From: Sphingomonadaceae bacterium
GTDB lineage: Bacteria > Pseudomonadota > Alphaproteobacteria > Sphingomonadales > Sphingomonadaceae
Length of the DNA stretch: 32,365 bases
Reading direction: 5' to 3'
NCBI GenBank assembly: GCA_947454135.1
Contig: CANGJI010000029.1
Span: 1 to 32,365, forward strand
This document shows, in pieces, positions 16,745 to 24,855 of this stretch. Every line of letters starts with the position of its first letter. The first letter of the stretch is position 1. Under the pieces are notes generated by a model. The model saw only the letters and a program-made list of their open reading frames with translations. It searched no databases and had not been told where the DNA came from. Made by a program: the position numbers and the translations under genes.

Positions 16745-17866
16745 TCAGAGGGTGAGCGGCGTCCAGCCCGCGCGGGCGGCGCTGGCGCGGACGGCAGTGT
16801 CGATGAACGCCATCGAGCGCAGGCCTTCGTCCGCGCCGGGGAGCAGCGGTGCGGCCTGTCCGCGCAGGACATCGGCGAAATCGCGGTAGAGGTTGGCGAA
16901 GGCTTCGAGATAGCCTTCGGGGTGGCCGCCGGGGGTGCGGGAGCGGCGCGCGGCATCTGGGCCGAGCAGGCCGGTACCGGCGCGGATCACCTCGCAGCCG
17001 CCATCAGGCCGCAGCAGGGTGAGCGTGTTCGGCGTTTCCTGCTTCCACACGAGGCCGCCCTTTTCGCCATAGACGCGAATGCGCAGGCCATTGAGTTCGC
17101 CGACTTCGATCTGGCTGGCGAGGAGGACGCCGCGCGCGCCGTTCTCGAAGCGCAAAAGGACGGTGCAGTCGTCGTCGAGGTGGCGTCCCGGTACGACGGC
17201 GCCGAGATCGGCAAGGAGTTCGGTCACCCTGAGACCGGTGACGAATTCGGCAAGCTGGAAGGCGTGGACCCCGATATCGCCGATGCAGCCTCCGGCTCCG
17301 GCTCTGGCAGGATCGACGCGCCATTCGGCCTGCTTGCCTGTTGCGGGGCCGGCGAGCCAGCCTTGCGGATATTCGACGACGACCTTGCGCACAGTGCCGA
17401 GTGCCCCGTCGGCAATCCGGGCACGGGCTTCGCGCACGAGCGGATAGCCGGAGTAGGTGTAGGTGAGGGCATAAGGCAGGCCCGCCTCCGCCACAGCGGC
17501 GGCCAGCGCGCGGGCCTCCTCCAGTGTCGCGGTCATCGGCTTGTCGCTGATGACGGGAAACCCGGCGGCCAATGCGGCGCGCGCGGAGGGCAGGTGATCG
17601 TGGTTGGGCGTGACCACCGCCACGAACTGCGCGCCGTCCGCGCGGGCGCGTTCGGCGGCGAGCATGTCGGCAAGGTTGCCATAGGCGCGGGCAGGATCGA
17701 GACCATAGGCCTCACCCCCGGCGCGGCTGCGGTCGGGATCGGATGAGAAGACCCCGGCAACCAGTTCGATCTCGCGGTCCAGTTCTGCCGCGATCCGGTG
17801 TACCGGGCCGATAAAGGCACCCGGCCCACCGCCGATCATGGCCATGCGCAGCCGACTCAAGCTCAT
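16745..17866 (-). CDS. Gfo/Idh/MocA-family NAD(P)-dependent sugar oxidoreductase
   Basis: A 373-residue cytoplasmic dehydrogenase. The nucleotide-binding turn is MIGGGPGAFIGPVHR (residues 10-24), the catalytic lysine is K109 in ISDKPM (the family EKP motif with Asp in place of Glu), and the substrate-site pair is D197 and H201 in CIGDIGVHAFQ. First gene of the five-gene operon, with start ATG 17866 preceded closely by GGGAG. Relatives oxidise glycosides at C3 (DgpA of the puerarin pathway) or reduce 3-keto-glucose back to glucose; either fits here, and the sequence alone does not decide. The divergent GH43 gene shares its 89-base promoter region, which carries one of the related candidate operators. 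Confidence 0.88.
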   Translation of the reverse strand: MSLSRLRMAMIGGGPGAFIGPVHRIAAELDREIELVAGVFSSDPDRSRAGGEAYGLDPARAYGNLADMLAAERARADGAQFVAVVTPNHDHLPSARAALAAGFPVISDKPMTATLEEARALAAAVAEAGLPYALTYTYSGYPLVREARARIADGALGTVRKVVVEYPQGWLAGPATGKQAEWRVDPARAGAGGCIGDIGVHAFQLAEFVTGLRVTELLADLGAVVPGRHLDDDCTVLLRFENGARGVLLASQIEVGELNGLRIRVYGEKGGLVWKQETPNTLTLLRPDGGCEVIRAGTGLLGPDAARRSRTPGGHPEGYLEAFANLYRDFADVLRGQAAPLLPGADEGLRSMAFIDTAVRASAARAGWTPLTL

Positions 17867-17881
17867 TTCTCCCGGTCTATT

Positions 17882-17897
17882 TGTAATATCGGTTCTA
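17882..17897. promoter_or_regulatory. Candidate operator (site D) between the oxidoreductase operon and GH43
   Basis: TGTAATATCGGTTCTA; on the minus strand TAGAACCGATATTACA preceded by AAAT, giving AAATTAGAAC, the same left half as the site in front of the TetR gene (AAATTAGAAT). It sits in the only AT-rich stretch of the 89-base divergent promoter region and could control both directions. Confidence 0.4.
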
Positions 17898-17955
17898 ATT
17901 TGTTAGGCCGCAGCTTTCAAGCGCTTGATAGGACGCTGAAAGGGAGAATTTGTCG

Positions 17956-19569
17956 ATGGCCGACCTCGATCTGGACCGCCGTTCACTCTTCGCGCTGGGC
18001 AGTGCCGCGCTGGCAGGCAGTGCGCTGCCGGCCCGGGCTAGCGTAGCCGCACCGCATTGGGGGCGCGGCATCGAGGGGCAGCGCCGCGCGGACCTCGGCA
18101 ACGGCACATTCCGCAATCCGGTGCTTGCGGGCGATTATCCTGATCCTTCGGTGCTCAAGGACGGGGACGACTATTACCTCACGCATTCGAGCTTCGATGC
18201 CGCGCCCGGTCTGCTGATCTGGCATTCGCGCGATCTGGTGAACTGGGTGCCGGTAGGACCGGCGCTGGCGCATCCTGCCGCGATCGGCTTCGCGGTCGAT
18301 CTGGTGAAGCACGGCGGGCGCTACTTCATCTATATCCCGTTCATCCCCGCGCCGTGGTCGGACAAGGTCAAGGATGCGCCCCAGATCTGGGTGATCCACG
18401 CCGACAACATCGCCGGACCGTGGAGCGAACCGGTCGATCTCGGCATCTCGGGGTTCATCGATCCGGGCCATGTCGTGGGCGAGGATGGCAAGCGCTACCT
18501 GTTCCTCTCGGGCGGGATGCGTGTGGAACTGGCGAGCGACGGGCTATCGGCGGTCGGGCAGCCGGTCCATGCCTTCGATGGCTGGAAGTATCCCGATGAC
18601 TGGGTGACCGAGGCCTATGCGCTCGAGGGACCGAAGCTGATGCGGCGGGGCGCGTGGTTCTACCTCGTGACCGCAGTGGGCGGCACGAGCGGACCACCGA
18701 CCGGCCACATGGTGACAGTCGCGCGCTCGCGCTCGGTGCATGGGCCTTGGGAGCACTGCCCGCACAATCCGATCATCCGCACGCGGGACGCGAGCGAAGC
18801 GTGGTGGTCTCGTGGGCATGCCACTGCGGTCGAAGGGCCGGGCGGGCAGTGGTACTTCGTCTACCACGGTTACGAGAACGGCTACCGGACGCTCGGGCGG
18901 CAGACTTTGCTGGAGCCGTTTGCGTGGACGGCGGATGGCTGGCCGCGTGCGCTGGGCGGCGATCTTTCGCGGGCGCTGCCGATGCCAAACGGAAAGTCCG
19001 GCCAGCCGCACGGCATCGCGCGGTCCGATGCGTTTGCATCATCATCGTTGGGGACGCGCTGGACCGCCTACGGCGTCTCACCGGGCGAGGCCGCGCGCAT
19101 CGCGATGGGCGGGGGCAGGCTGGTCCTGCCGGGCAAGGGAGCGGGGCCGGGAGACGGCACCGTGCTGACGCAGATGGTGGGGGACCGCGCCTACGAGATC
19201 AGCGTTTCGGTCGAGCTGGAAGGGGAAGGTGAAGCGGGGCTGCTGTTGTTCTACAACCGGCGCCTGTTCCTTGGCATGGGGATCACCGGTTCAGCGATGA
19301 CGAGCTATCGCGGCGGATCGCCGATGTATTTCCGCGAACCTGCCCCCGCATCGCGCACGATGCACCTCAGGATCGTCAACGAACGGCAGATCGTGACGTT
19401 CTACTACAGCCTCGATGGCGAGAGCTGGACGCGGCACGCCGTGCGCTCGGAAGTCTCGGGCTACAATGCCAACACTATGGACGATCTCGCCAGCCTGCGG
19501 CCCGCGCTCTATGCCTCGGGCAACGGGCAGGGGGTGTTCCGCGAGTTCCGCTACCGCGCGCTGGACTGA
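17956..19569 (+). CDS. GH43-family glycosidase (beta-xylosidase/alpha-L-arabinofuranosidase type), Tat-exported
   Basis: A 537-residue enzyme. A Tat leader is present (DLDRRSLFALGSAALAGSALPARA). The five-bladed propeller carries the GH43 triad: general base D63 in YPDPSVLKDG, pKa-modulating D169 in GFIDPGHV, and general acid E224 in ALEGPKL. The last 190 residues form a jelly-roll, concanavalin-like domain (DGTVLTQMVGDRAYEISVSVELEGEGEAGLLLFYNRR), as in many xylosidase-type members. The start is ATG 17956, since GGGAG at 17942-17946 is nine bases away; an upstream in-frame TTG at 17950 is too close. Inferred role: removal of pentose decorations from glycosides in the periplasm. It is divergent from the 3-oxidation operon and ends four bases from the convergent GH3 gene. 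Confidence 0.9.
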   Translation: MADLDLDRRSLFALGSAALAGSALPARASVAAPHWGRGIEGQRRADLGNGTFRNPVLAGDYPDPSVLKDGDDYYLTHSSFDAAPGLLIWHSRDLVNWVPVGPALAHPAAIGFAVDLVKHGGRYFIYIPFIPAPWSDKVKDAPQIWVIHADNIAGPWSEPVDLGISGFIDPGHVVGEDGKRYLFLSGGMRVELASDGLSAVGQPVHAFDGWKYPDDWVTEAYALEGPKLMRRGAWFYLVTAVGGTSGPPTGHMVTVARSRSVHGPWEHCPHNPIIRTRDASEAWWSRGHATAVEGPGGQWYFVYHGYENGYRTLGRQTLLEPFAWTADGWPRALGGDLSRALPMPNGKSGQPHGIARSDAFASSSLGTRWTAYGVSPGEAARIAMGGGRLVLPGKGAGPGDGTVLTQMVGDRAYEISVSVELEGEGEAGLLLFYNRRLFLGMGITGSAMTSYRGGSPMYFREPAPASRTMHLRIVNERQIVTFYYSLDGESWTRHAVRSEVSGYNANTMDDLASLRPALYASGNGQGVFREFRYRALD

Positions 19570-19573
19570 GGTT

Positions 19574-21964
19574 TCAGAGGCCGGAGCCGGGCAGGGCCGC
19601 GGCGTCCACTTCAAGCGTGAAGCCGGGGTCTTCGGCATGGCGCGCGATGCGGATGCGGGTGGGGGCGGGCAGGAGTTCCCAGCCCCTCTCGCCCCACACC
19701 ATGAAGCGGCGGCGCGTCAACGGCACGGTGACAAGCGCGGCCTTGCCGGGTTCGACATGGGCCTTGGCAAATCCGATCAGCGTCGGTTCGGGCGTATCGC
19801 GATAGACTTGCACAACCTCTGACCCGGCGCGGCAGGAGAGGTTGGTAAGGGTGATCGCGGCGCCATCAGCTGTGATCTCGGGATGCGACCATTCGAAGCG
19901 GGCATAGCCCTGGCCTGCGCCGAGCGTGTGGCGGGCAGTCTTTCCGGCGGCGATGATCCCGCGATAGCCGAAGCGTGGCCCGTCGCTGTAGGGCAGCGAG
20001 CCATCCGGCTGGGGCTGAAGATTGTAGCCGGGGTAATCCGCCTCGGCGCGGGCGATGGTGACTGGCATGCGTCCGCCGGGTTCGCGGTCTCCGGCAAGGA
20101 CGGCGGCGAGCGCGGCGGCGAAGCCTTCGCCGGGATACCAGGTGGCGAGGTGGGCGGCGGCGCCCTCTTCCCATGATGCGTCATAGGCGTGGCCGACGTT
20201 GGTGACGACGGCGACGCGGGGATTGGCGGCGGTGACGCGGGCGATGAGTTCGAGCTGACCGGCAGCGAGGCGCGTGTCCGGGCGGTCCTTGCTCTCGACC
20301 GAGCTGTCCGAGGTTTCGCCGACGATGAGGACCACGGCATCAGCTTTGCGGGCGGCGGCTTCTGCGGCGGCAAGCAGTTCCTCACCGCTGCCGGGTGCGC
20401 GGATGCCGTACCACAGGCCGTGGACGCGGGCGCCGGCGAAGGTGAATTCGGCGGTGACGTCGACGGTCTGGCCGACGGCGAGGTCGATCGGTGCGCTTTC
20501 GCTGTCGCCGGCCTTGAGCACGCCCATCGTATCGCCCGGGGGGCATTCGGTGGTGGTGAGCACTTCGCGGCCATCGACGAGAAGGCGCGAGACGCCGGTG
20601 GCGCCGAGGTGGAAGCGGTGGGTGCCTGCCTTGGCGGCGGTGAAGCGGCCCGAGGCGCGGATGGAGCCTCCCTTCGCGAAGGGGGCCTGATCGTGCATTC
20701 CGGCGAACCAGACGAGCGAATTGGTGTCTCGCGTCTCGCGCGTCAGTGGCTCGCCGCTGCAATCGGCGCTGGCGAAGTATTCGAGCGTCATGCCACTTGT
20801 GCAGCCATCGCCGATATCGTGCGCGGGGGTGACGGGCATGTGCGGCAGGCGCGGGGCGGGATCGACGCCGGGTTCGAACACGACCTCGCAATGCGCGTCG
20901 AAGCGGGCGCGGATCGCATCGATGGGCGAGGCAAGGTCCGGGCGTACCGAGATCTTGGCGAAGGTGCCGCCCTGAAAGCAGGGGGCGGCGGCATTCGGGC
21001 CGATGACCGCGAGTGTCCTGATGCTGGACGGGTCAAGTGGAAGGAGCGCGTCCTCGTTCTTCAGGAGGACCATCCCGGCGGCGGCGGCCTCTTCCAGCAG
21101 CGCGGTGATCTCGGCTTGCGCGAGGGGCTGCGACTTGGGGCCGGTCACGCGGCGGGCGGCATGGGCAACGCGGGCGGCGGCATCCTGCACGCGCGCTTCA
21201 TCGAGCGCGCCCTGCGTGACCGCCGCAGCAGCTTTGGCACCGAGGAAGCGGGCGGGGCCGGGCATTTCGAGATCGAGGCCAGCGGCCAGCGTCGGCGCGG
21301 TGGAGTGGGTGCCGAACCAGTCGGACATCATGACGCCGGGGTAGTCCCATTCACCCTTCACGATCTCGGTGAGCACGTGATGCTGCTCGGCGCAGTAATC
21401 GCCGTTCACGCGGTTGTAGGCCGCGAGCATTCCGGCGCAGCCGGCGGCAGCGGCGAATTCGAAGGGGAGGAGGTAGACCTCGCGCAGGGTGCGCTCGTCG
21501 ACCACGGCGTTGACGGTATCGCGCGCGGTTTCGCTGTCGTTGCAGACGAGGTGCTTGGCGCAGGAGCCGGTGCCGGTCGATTGCAGGCCGCCGATCCAAG
21601 CTGCGCCGAGAATGCCGGCGAGGAGCGGGTCTTCGGAGAAGTACTCGAAGGCGCGGCCAGCCAGCGGGCTGCGGGCGAGATTGAGGTTGGGTGCGAGCAC
21701 CATGTCGATGCCGCGACCCACCGCCTCCTGCCCGACCAGCGTGCCGATGCGGCGCGCAAGGCAGGTGTCCCAACTGGCCCCGAGCGCCGTGGCGCAAGAG
21801 GACAGCCGGGCGACGTCACGCTCGTCGACCTTGCCGCTGGCAATGCCCATCGGCCCGTCGCTCATCGTGAACGCGGGGATCCGGGCTTCGGGCACAGCGG
21901 GCGTGGCCCACATGGCGGCACCCGCCGTGAGGAGTGCGGCCTGATCGAGCGAGAGTGTCGTCAT
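19574..21964 (-). CDS. GH3 beta-glucosidase with inserted PA14 domain
   Basis: A 796-residue retaining glycosidase without a signal peptide, so probably cytoplasmic. The GH3 N-terminal domain shows DGPMG, NLNLARSPLAGRAFEYFSEDP, the KH pair at 137-138 (CAKHLVCND) and the catalytic nucleophile D215 in VMMSDWFG. The (alpha/beta)6 domain carries a PA14 carbohydrate-recognition insert at about residues 390-522 (LEYFASADCSGEPL to GLWYGI). A candidate acid/base is E557 (SSVESKDR). A fibronectin-III-like C-terminal domain ends the protein. The start follows the stop of the CGD beta gene by four bases, so the two are cotranscribed. Its place after CGD suggests the same uptake system feeds both O-linked (hydrolysed here) and C-linked (CGD) glycosides. 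Confidence 0.93.
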   Translation of the reverse strand: MTTLSLDQAALLTAGAAMWATPAVPEARIPAFTMSDGPMGIASGKVDERDVARLSSCATALGASWDTCLARRIGTLVGQEAVGRGIDMVLAPNLNLARSPLAGRAFEYFSEDPLLAGILGAAWIGGLQSTGTGSCAKHLVCNDSETARDTVNAVVDERTLREVYLLPFEFAAAAGCAGMLAAYNRVNGDYCAEQHHVLTEIVKGEWDYPGVMMSDWFGTHSTAPTLAAGLDLEMPGPARFLGAKAAAAVTQGALDEARVQDAAARVAHAARRVTGPKSQPLAQAEITALLEEAAAAGMVLLKNEDALLPLDPSSIRTLAVIGPNAAAPCFQGGTFAKISVRPDLASPIDAIRARFDAHCEVVFEPGVDPAPRLPHMPVTPAHDIGDGCTSGMTLEYFASADCSGEPLTRETRDTNSLVWFAGMHDQAPFAKGGSIRASGRFTAAKAGTHRFHLGATGVSRLLVDGREVLTTTECPPGDTMGVLKAGDSESAPIDLAVGQTVDVTAEFTFAGARVHGLWYGIRAPGSGEELLAAAEAAARKADAVVLIVGETSDSSVESKDRPDTRLAAGQLELIARVTAANPRVAVVTNVGHAYDASWEEGAAAHLATWYPGEGFAAALAAVLAGDREPGGRMPVTIARAEADYPGYNLQPQPDGSLPYSDGPRFGYRGIIAAGKTARHTLGAGQGYARFEWSHPEITADGAAITLTNLSCRAGSEVVQVYRDTPEPTLIGFAKAHVEPGKAALVTVPLTRRRFMVWGERGWELLPAPTRIRIARHAEDPGFTLEVDAAALPGSGL

Positions 21965-21971
21965 CGTCAGG

Positions 21972-22349
21972 TCAGGCGGCGAGCGCCAGGACCTTGGTGT
22001 CCTTCGTCGTGGGGACGAAGGGCAGATAGGATACGCGCATGCGCACGGCGAATTCGATCTTGTGATCGCCCGGCGGCAGGCCGCCCGGCTTCATCGCGAT
22101 GATCTTGGCCTTTTCACCGAAGTTCCAGCGGTCGTCGTAGATGGTCTCCATCTGGTCCAGCGTGTAGGTCTTGCCGCGCACGTGGAAGCGCACATCGGCG
22201 CGGGGGATCAGGTCCCCGTCCACGGTGATCTGGATATCCTCGATCATCGAGAGGCCAAGGCCGCGGTAGTAGGGGAGGCGGCCGTAGAAGGCGAAGCCCA
22301 GATCGCTGGTTTCGAGGCTGCCCTCGACGATCATCTTGTTGTCCATCAT
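21972..22349 (-). CDS. C-glycoside deglycosidase beta subunit (DUF6379 / CGDB family)
   Basis: A small 125-residue beta-sandwich protein. It matches the beta subunit of C-deglycosidating enzymes (DgpC, CarC): the MIVEGSLETSDLGFAFYGRLPYYRGLGLSMIEDIQITVDG stretch (residues 6-45), MDQMETIYDDRWNFGEKAKI-like region near residues 65-83 and RMRVSYLPF near 103-111 are the conserved blocks as I know them. In the family this subunit caps the alpha-subunit active site and the heterodimers form larger assemblies. AAGGA lies ten bases before ATG 22349. The gene is 14 bases downstream of the alpha-subunit gene, the order seen in known CGD operons. It is specific to this complex, so it strongly supports the assignment of its neighbour. 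Confidence 0.88.
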   Translation of the reverse strand: MMDNKMIVEGSLETSDLGFAFYGRLPYYRGLGLSMIEDIQITVDGDLIPRADVRFHVRGKTYTLDQMETIYDDRWNFGEKAKIIAMKPGGLPPGDHKIEFAVRMRVSYLPFVPTTKDTKVLALAA

Positions 22350-22363
22350 GGCACTGGATCCTT

Positions 22364-23371
22364 TCAGGCAGCAGCGCGGAGCTGGGGAGTGGGCTCGCCA
22401 AGGAGCGTAGCCAGCATGACCTGCTGGCGGCGCACCTGCTCGACGCTGTCGGGTTCCATCACGTCCTCGATCCAGCGGTTGCCTTCGTATTCGGAGCAGA
22501 TGTAGCCTTGATAGCCGCCCTGCTGGAGAACCTTGACGATCTCGTCGTAGGGGATCGAAGGCTCGATATAATCCGCCGTCATCTCATAGAACTTGCCGTG
22601 GATGTTGTGGATGCGCGGCATGTAATCGAGCATGCGCCTGGGCTCGAACGCGGCGTTGTGGCGTAGCGTTTCGGCCATGGCGATGGCGGGGCCGACGCCG
22701 CCCATCTGCTGCACGTTTAGGATGACATATTCCGAGAGGACGCGGTCGGCATAGGCCTTCTCGATGTAGTCGGCGATGTGCTTGGGCACGCCCACGCGCA
22801 TGAACTTTTCCTTCCAGACAGGCGGGAAGGCGTGGAGGAACATGCCCATGTCCGGCAGGAAACCGAGCGCGTCGGAGCCCGACTTTTCGAACGCTTCGGC
22901 ATGACGGATGATCCACGGGTGATCGAAGTGCAGGGGGGCGTGAACCTCGATGAGGATCTTGATGCCCTTCTCCTCGGCATGTGGCGCAGCGGCGACAAGC
23001 ACTTCGGGCGCGATCGAGACGAGCGCGCGGATGTACTTCATGCCAAGGCGCGCGCCGAAGTCGATGTCCTTCTTCACGCTGGCGACCTGCTCTTCGAAGG
23101 GCATCTCGCGGCCCTTGTAGCGCTTGTAATCGAGCATGAAATCGTGGCTGACCGCGACGCAATCGTACTTGGCGATAAGGCGGTGCCAGGTATCGATCTC
23201 GGCCTGGTCGACGCCGACTTCGGGCCAGCCCCAGAAGGTCTGCTCGCCGATGATCTCGATCCCGTTCGCGCCCATTTCGGCGCAGGTGCGGATGCAGTCT
23301 TCGAGGGTCATCCTGCCCTGGAAGGTTTCGTTCTGAAAGCTGTACAGGCTTACGCCGCGCTTGATCGGCAT
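22364..23371 (-). CDS. C-glycoside deglycosidase alpha subunit (TIM-barrel, DgpB/CarB-like)
   Basis: A 335-residue xylose-isomerase-like TIM barrel without signal peptide, the length of characterised alpha subunits. Opening MPIKRGVSLYSFQNETF and the metal-binding positions E142 (ILIEVHAPLHFDHP), D174 (FLPDMGMFLHAFPP), H258 (IHNIHGKFYEMT) and E294 (YICSEYEGNRW) follow the CGD pattern; H144 is next to the metal site and a candidate acid/base. The enzyme would deprotonate C2 of a 3-keto glycoside and expel the aglycone by beta-elimination, breaking C-C (or C-O) glycosidic bonds. It starts with a strong GGGGAGG seven bases before ATG 23371 and has its own 122-base promoter region holding the best candidate operator. 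General sugar isomerase is the alternative, made unlikely by the paired beta subunit. Confidence 0.88.
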   Translation of the reverse strand: MPIKRGVSLYSFQNETFQGRMTLEDCIRTCAEMGANGIEIIGEQTFWGWPEVGVDQAEIDTWHRLIAKYDCVAVSHDFMLDYKRYKGREMPFEEQVASVKKDIDFGARLGMKYIRALVSIAPEVLVAAAPHAEEKGIKILIEVHAPLHFDHPWIIRHAEAFEKSGSDALGFLPDMGMFLHAFPPVWKEKFMRVGVPKHIADYIEKAYADRVLSEYVILNVQQMGGVGPAIAMAETLRHNAAFEPRRMLDYMPRIHNIHGKFYEMTADYIEPSIPYDEIVKVLQQGGYQGYICSEYEGNRWIEDVMEPDSVEQVRRQQVMLATLLGEPTPQLRAAA

Positions 23372-23460
23372 AGTGCTGCCTCCCCTGAAGCAGCTGCCAA
23401 AGCGCTGCCCTGATTGTGAAGGGGAACCGCGTGGCTGGCTGCGATTCCCGGTCGATAGAT

Positions 23461-23476
23461 TAGAACGCTCATTCTA
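23461..23476. promoter_or_regulatory. Candidate operator (site A) over the CGD promoter
   Basis: TAGAACGCTCATTCTA, a 16-bp imperfect palindrome (6 of 8 positions symmetric) and the best of five related sites. On the minus strand TTGACG (23492-23497) is a 5/6 -35 and TAGAAT (23471-23476) a 5/6 -10 with a short 15-base spacer, so the site overlaps the -10 and a bound repressor would block RNA polymerase. It lies 89 bases upstream of the CGD alpha start. Confidence 0.5.
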
Positions 23477-23493
23477 TAAAATATCGCGCCGCG

Positions 23494-24855
23494 TCAAGCT
23501 CCCATCGGATCAAGGCGGGGCCGCCAGTTGCCGTCCATCGGCCAGAACCAGACAATCACGGCCTGCGCGGCGAGCAGCGCGCCGGTGGCGAGGAAGTAGG
23601 CGCTGCGGATGTCTGCGCGTGCGGCTTCGCTGACAGCGTCCGGCACGTATCCCGCCCAGGACAGGATGAAGGCGCCCAGCGCGCTGCCGATGGCCATGCC
23701 GACCTTGGTCGACGTGCTGATGCCCGAGGATAGCAGCCCTTCGTGGCGGACGCCGAAGCGGGCTTGATGATAGTCTGCGGTCGATGCGGCCATCGAGAAG
23801 ATGGCGGTGATCGTGACCGAGGTGACAATGGCGAAGGCGAAATAAGGGAGCAGCAGCGGGGGCAACACGAGCGCGCCGATGTGCAGGTCTGCCGCGTGGT
23901 CCAGCCCGGCCATGAGGGCGAGCAGCGCCAGTGCCAGTCCGATCGCGCCGATGCAGCCCTTGCGGATGCCGGTGCGGGCGAGGATCGGCGGGGCGATGAA
24001 CGCGGCCAGCAGGAGGCCGCCCGAGACCATCGGCAGCATGACCGGGATCAGCCACGGCTTTTGCAGCACGTCCTTGGCGTAGAAGATGGTCAGGCCGAGC
24101 ATCGCACCGAAGCGCACGAAGTAGAGGAGGCAGAAGCCGAAGCAGACCGCCCATGCCCGGTTGCGCAGCATCTGGCCCACGGCGGGAATGACGCGGAAGG
24201 CCGAAGCCGGGGCTTCGTCGGCAATGCGTTCGCGGCAATTGCGGAAGAGCATGGCGAGCGCGAAGAGCGACAGCGCGCCGAACAGGATCGCAGTGCGCAG
24301 GAAGCCTGCCGCTTCACTCCCGCCGCCCAGCATGCCTACGAGCGGCATGGTCGCCGCAGTGCCGAGGATGACGCCGACCGAGGTGCCGATGGAGCGCCAG
24401 CCGCCAAGGCGCAGGCGGTCGGCCGCATTGTCCGTCATCATCGGCATCAGCGCGGTGTAGGGGATCGAGCCAAGGCTCATGATGATCCCCAGCGCCTTGA
24501 AGGTGATGAAGGCGTAGACGATCTGCGCGCCTTCGCTCCAGTGCGGCACGTTGAAAGTGGCGATGAAGACGAGGGCGTAAGGCACTGCGGTGAACAGGAA
24601 CCAGGGCCGGGTGCGGCCCCAGCGAGTGCGGGTCTTGTCGACCGCCACGCCGACCAGCGGATCGATCACCGCATCGAGCATGCGCGCGACGAGGAAGATC
24701 GTGCCGACCGCCGCCGCCGGCAGGCCGACAACGGTGGTGTAGTAGTAGAGCAGGAACGCGCCCGCCATGTTGTAGGCCAGGCTGTAGCCGAAATCGCCGA
24801 AGCCGTAGCTGGCCCGTTCGGCCAGCGACAGGCGCGGGCTAGACACCGAGCGCAA
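23494..24855 (-). CDS. GPH-family (MelB-like) sugar:cation symporter
   Basis: A 12-TM major-facilitator symporter of 453 residues for glycosides, pentosides or hexuronides. The MelB-type hallmark is at the N-terminus: RASYGFGDFGYSLAYN in TM1 and ARMLDAVIDPLVGVAVDKTRTRWGRTRPWFLF covering TM2-3 with the cation-site acids, followed by IPYTALMPMMT. The start is TTG 24855 or GTG 24846; both lie inside the 3' end of the isomerase gene, with no strong Shine-Dalgarno, so coupling to the upstream gene is expected. Third gene after the TonB receptor and isomerase. Its inferred job is moving the glycoside, or its 3-keto form, from periplasm to cytoplasm where CGD and GH3 act. Confidence 0.92.
   Translation of the reverse strand: MRSVSSPRLSLAERASYGFGDFGYSLAYNMAGAFLLYYYTTVVGLPAAAVGTIFLVARMLDAVIDPLVGVAVDKTRTRWGRTRPWFLFTAVPYALVFIATFNVPHWSEGAQIVYAFITFKALGIIMSLGSIPYTALMPMMTDNAADRLRLGGWRSIGTSVGVILGTAATMPLVGMLGGGSEAAGFLRTAILFGALSLFALAMLFRNCRERIADEAPASAFRVIPAVGQMLRNRAWAVCFGFCLLYFVRFGAMLGLTIFYAKDVLQKPWLIPVMLPMVSGGLLLAAFIAPPILARTGIRKGCIGAIGLALALLALMAGLDHAADLHIGALVLPPLLLPYFAFAIVTSVTITAIFSMAASTADYHQARFGVRHEGLLSSGISTSTKVGMAIGSALGAFILSWAGYVPDAVSEAARADIRSAYFLATGALLAAQAVIVWFWPMDGNWRPRLDPMGA

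Noticed and set aside
15611..17746. 711-residue plus-strand open frame across the TIM-barrel and oxidoreductase genes
   Set aside because: Shadow of two recognisable minus-strand genes and their overlap; no conserved domain and no ribosome site.
19564..19577. Short CTGA/TCAG inverted repeat between GH43 and GH3 stops
   Set aside because: Only a four-base stem; too weak to call a terminator.
20189..22102. 637-residue plus-strand open frame opposite GH3
   Set aside because: Gly/Ala/Glu/Asp-rich antisense of an intact GH3 enzyme with its catalytic motifs on the other strand.
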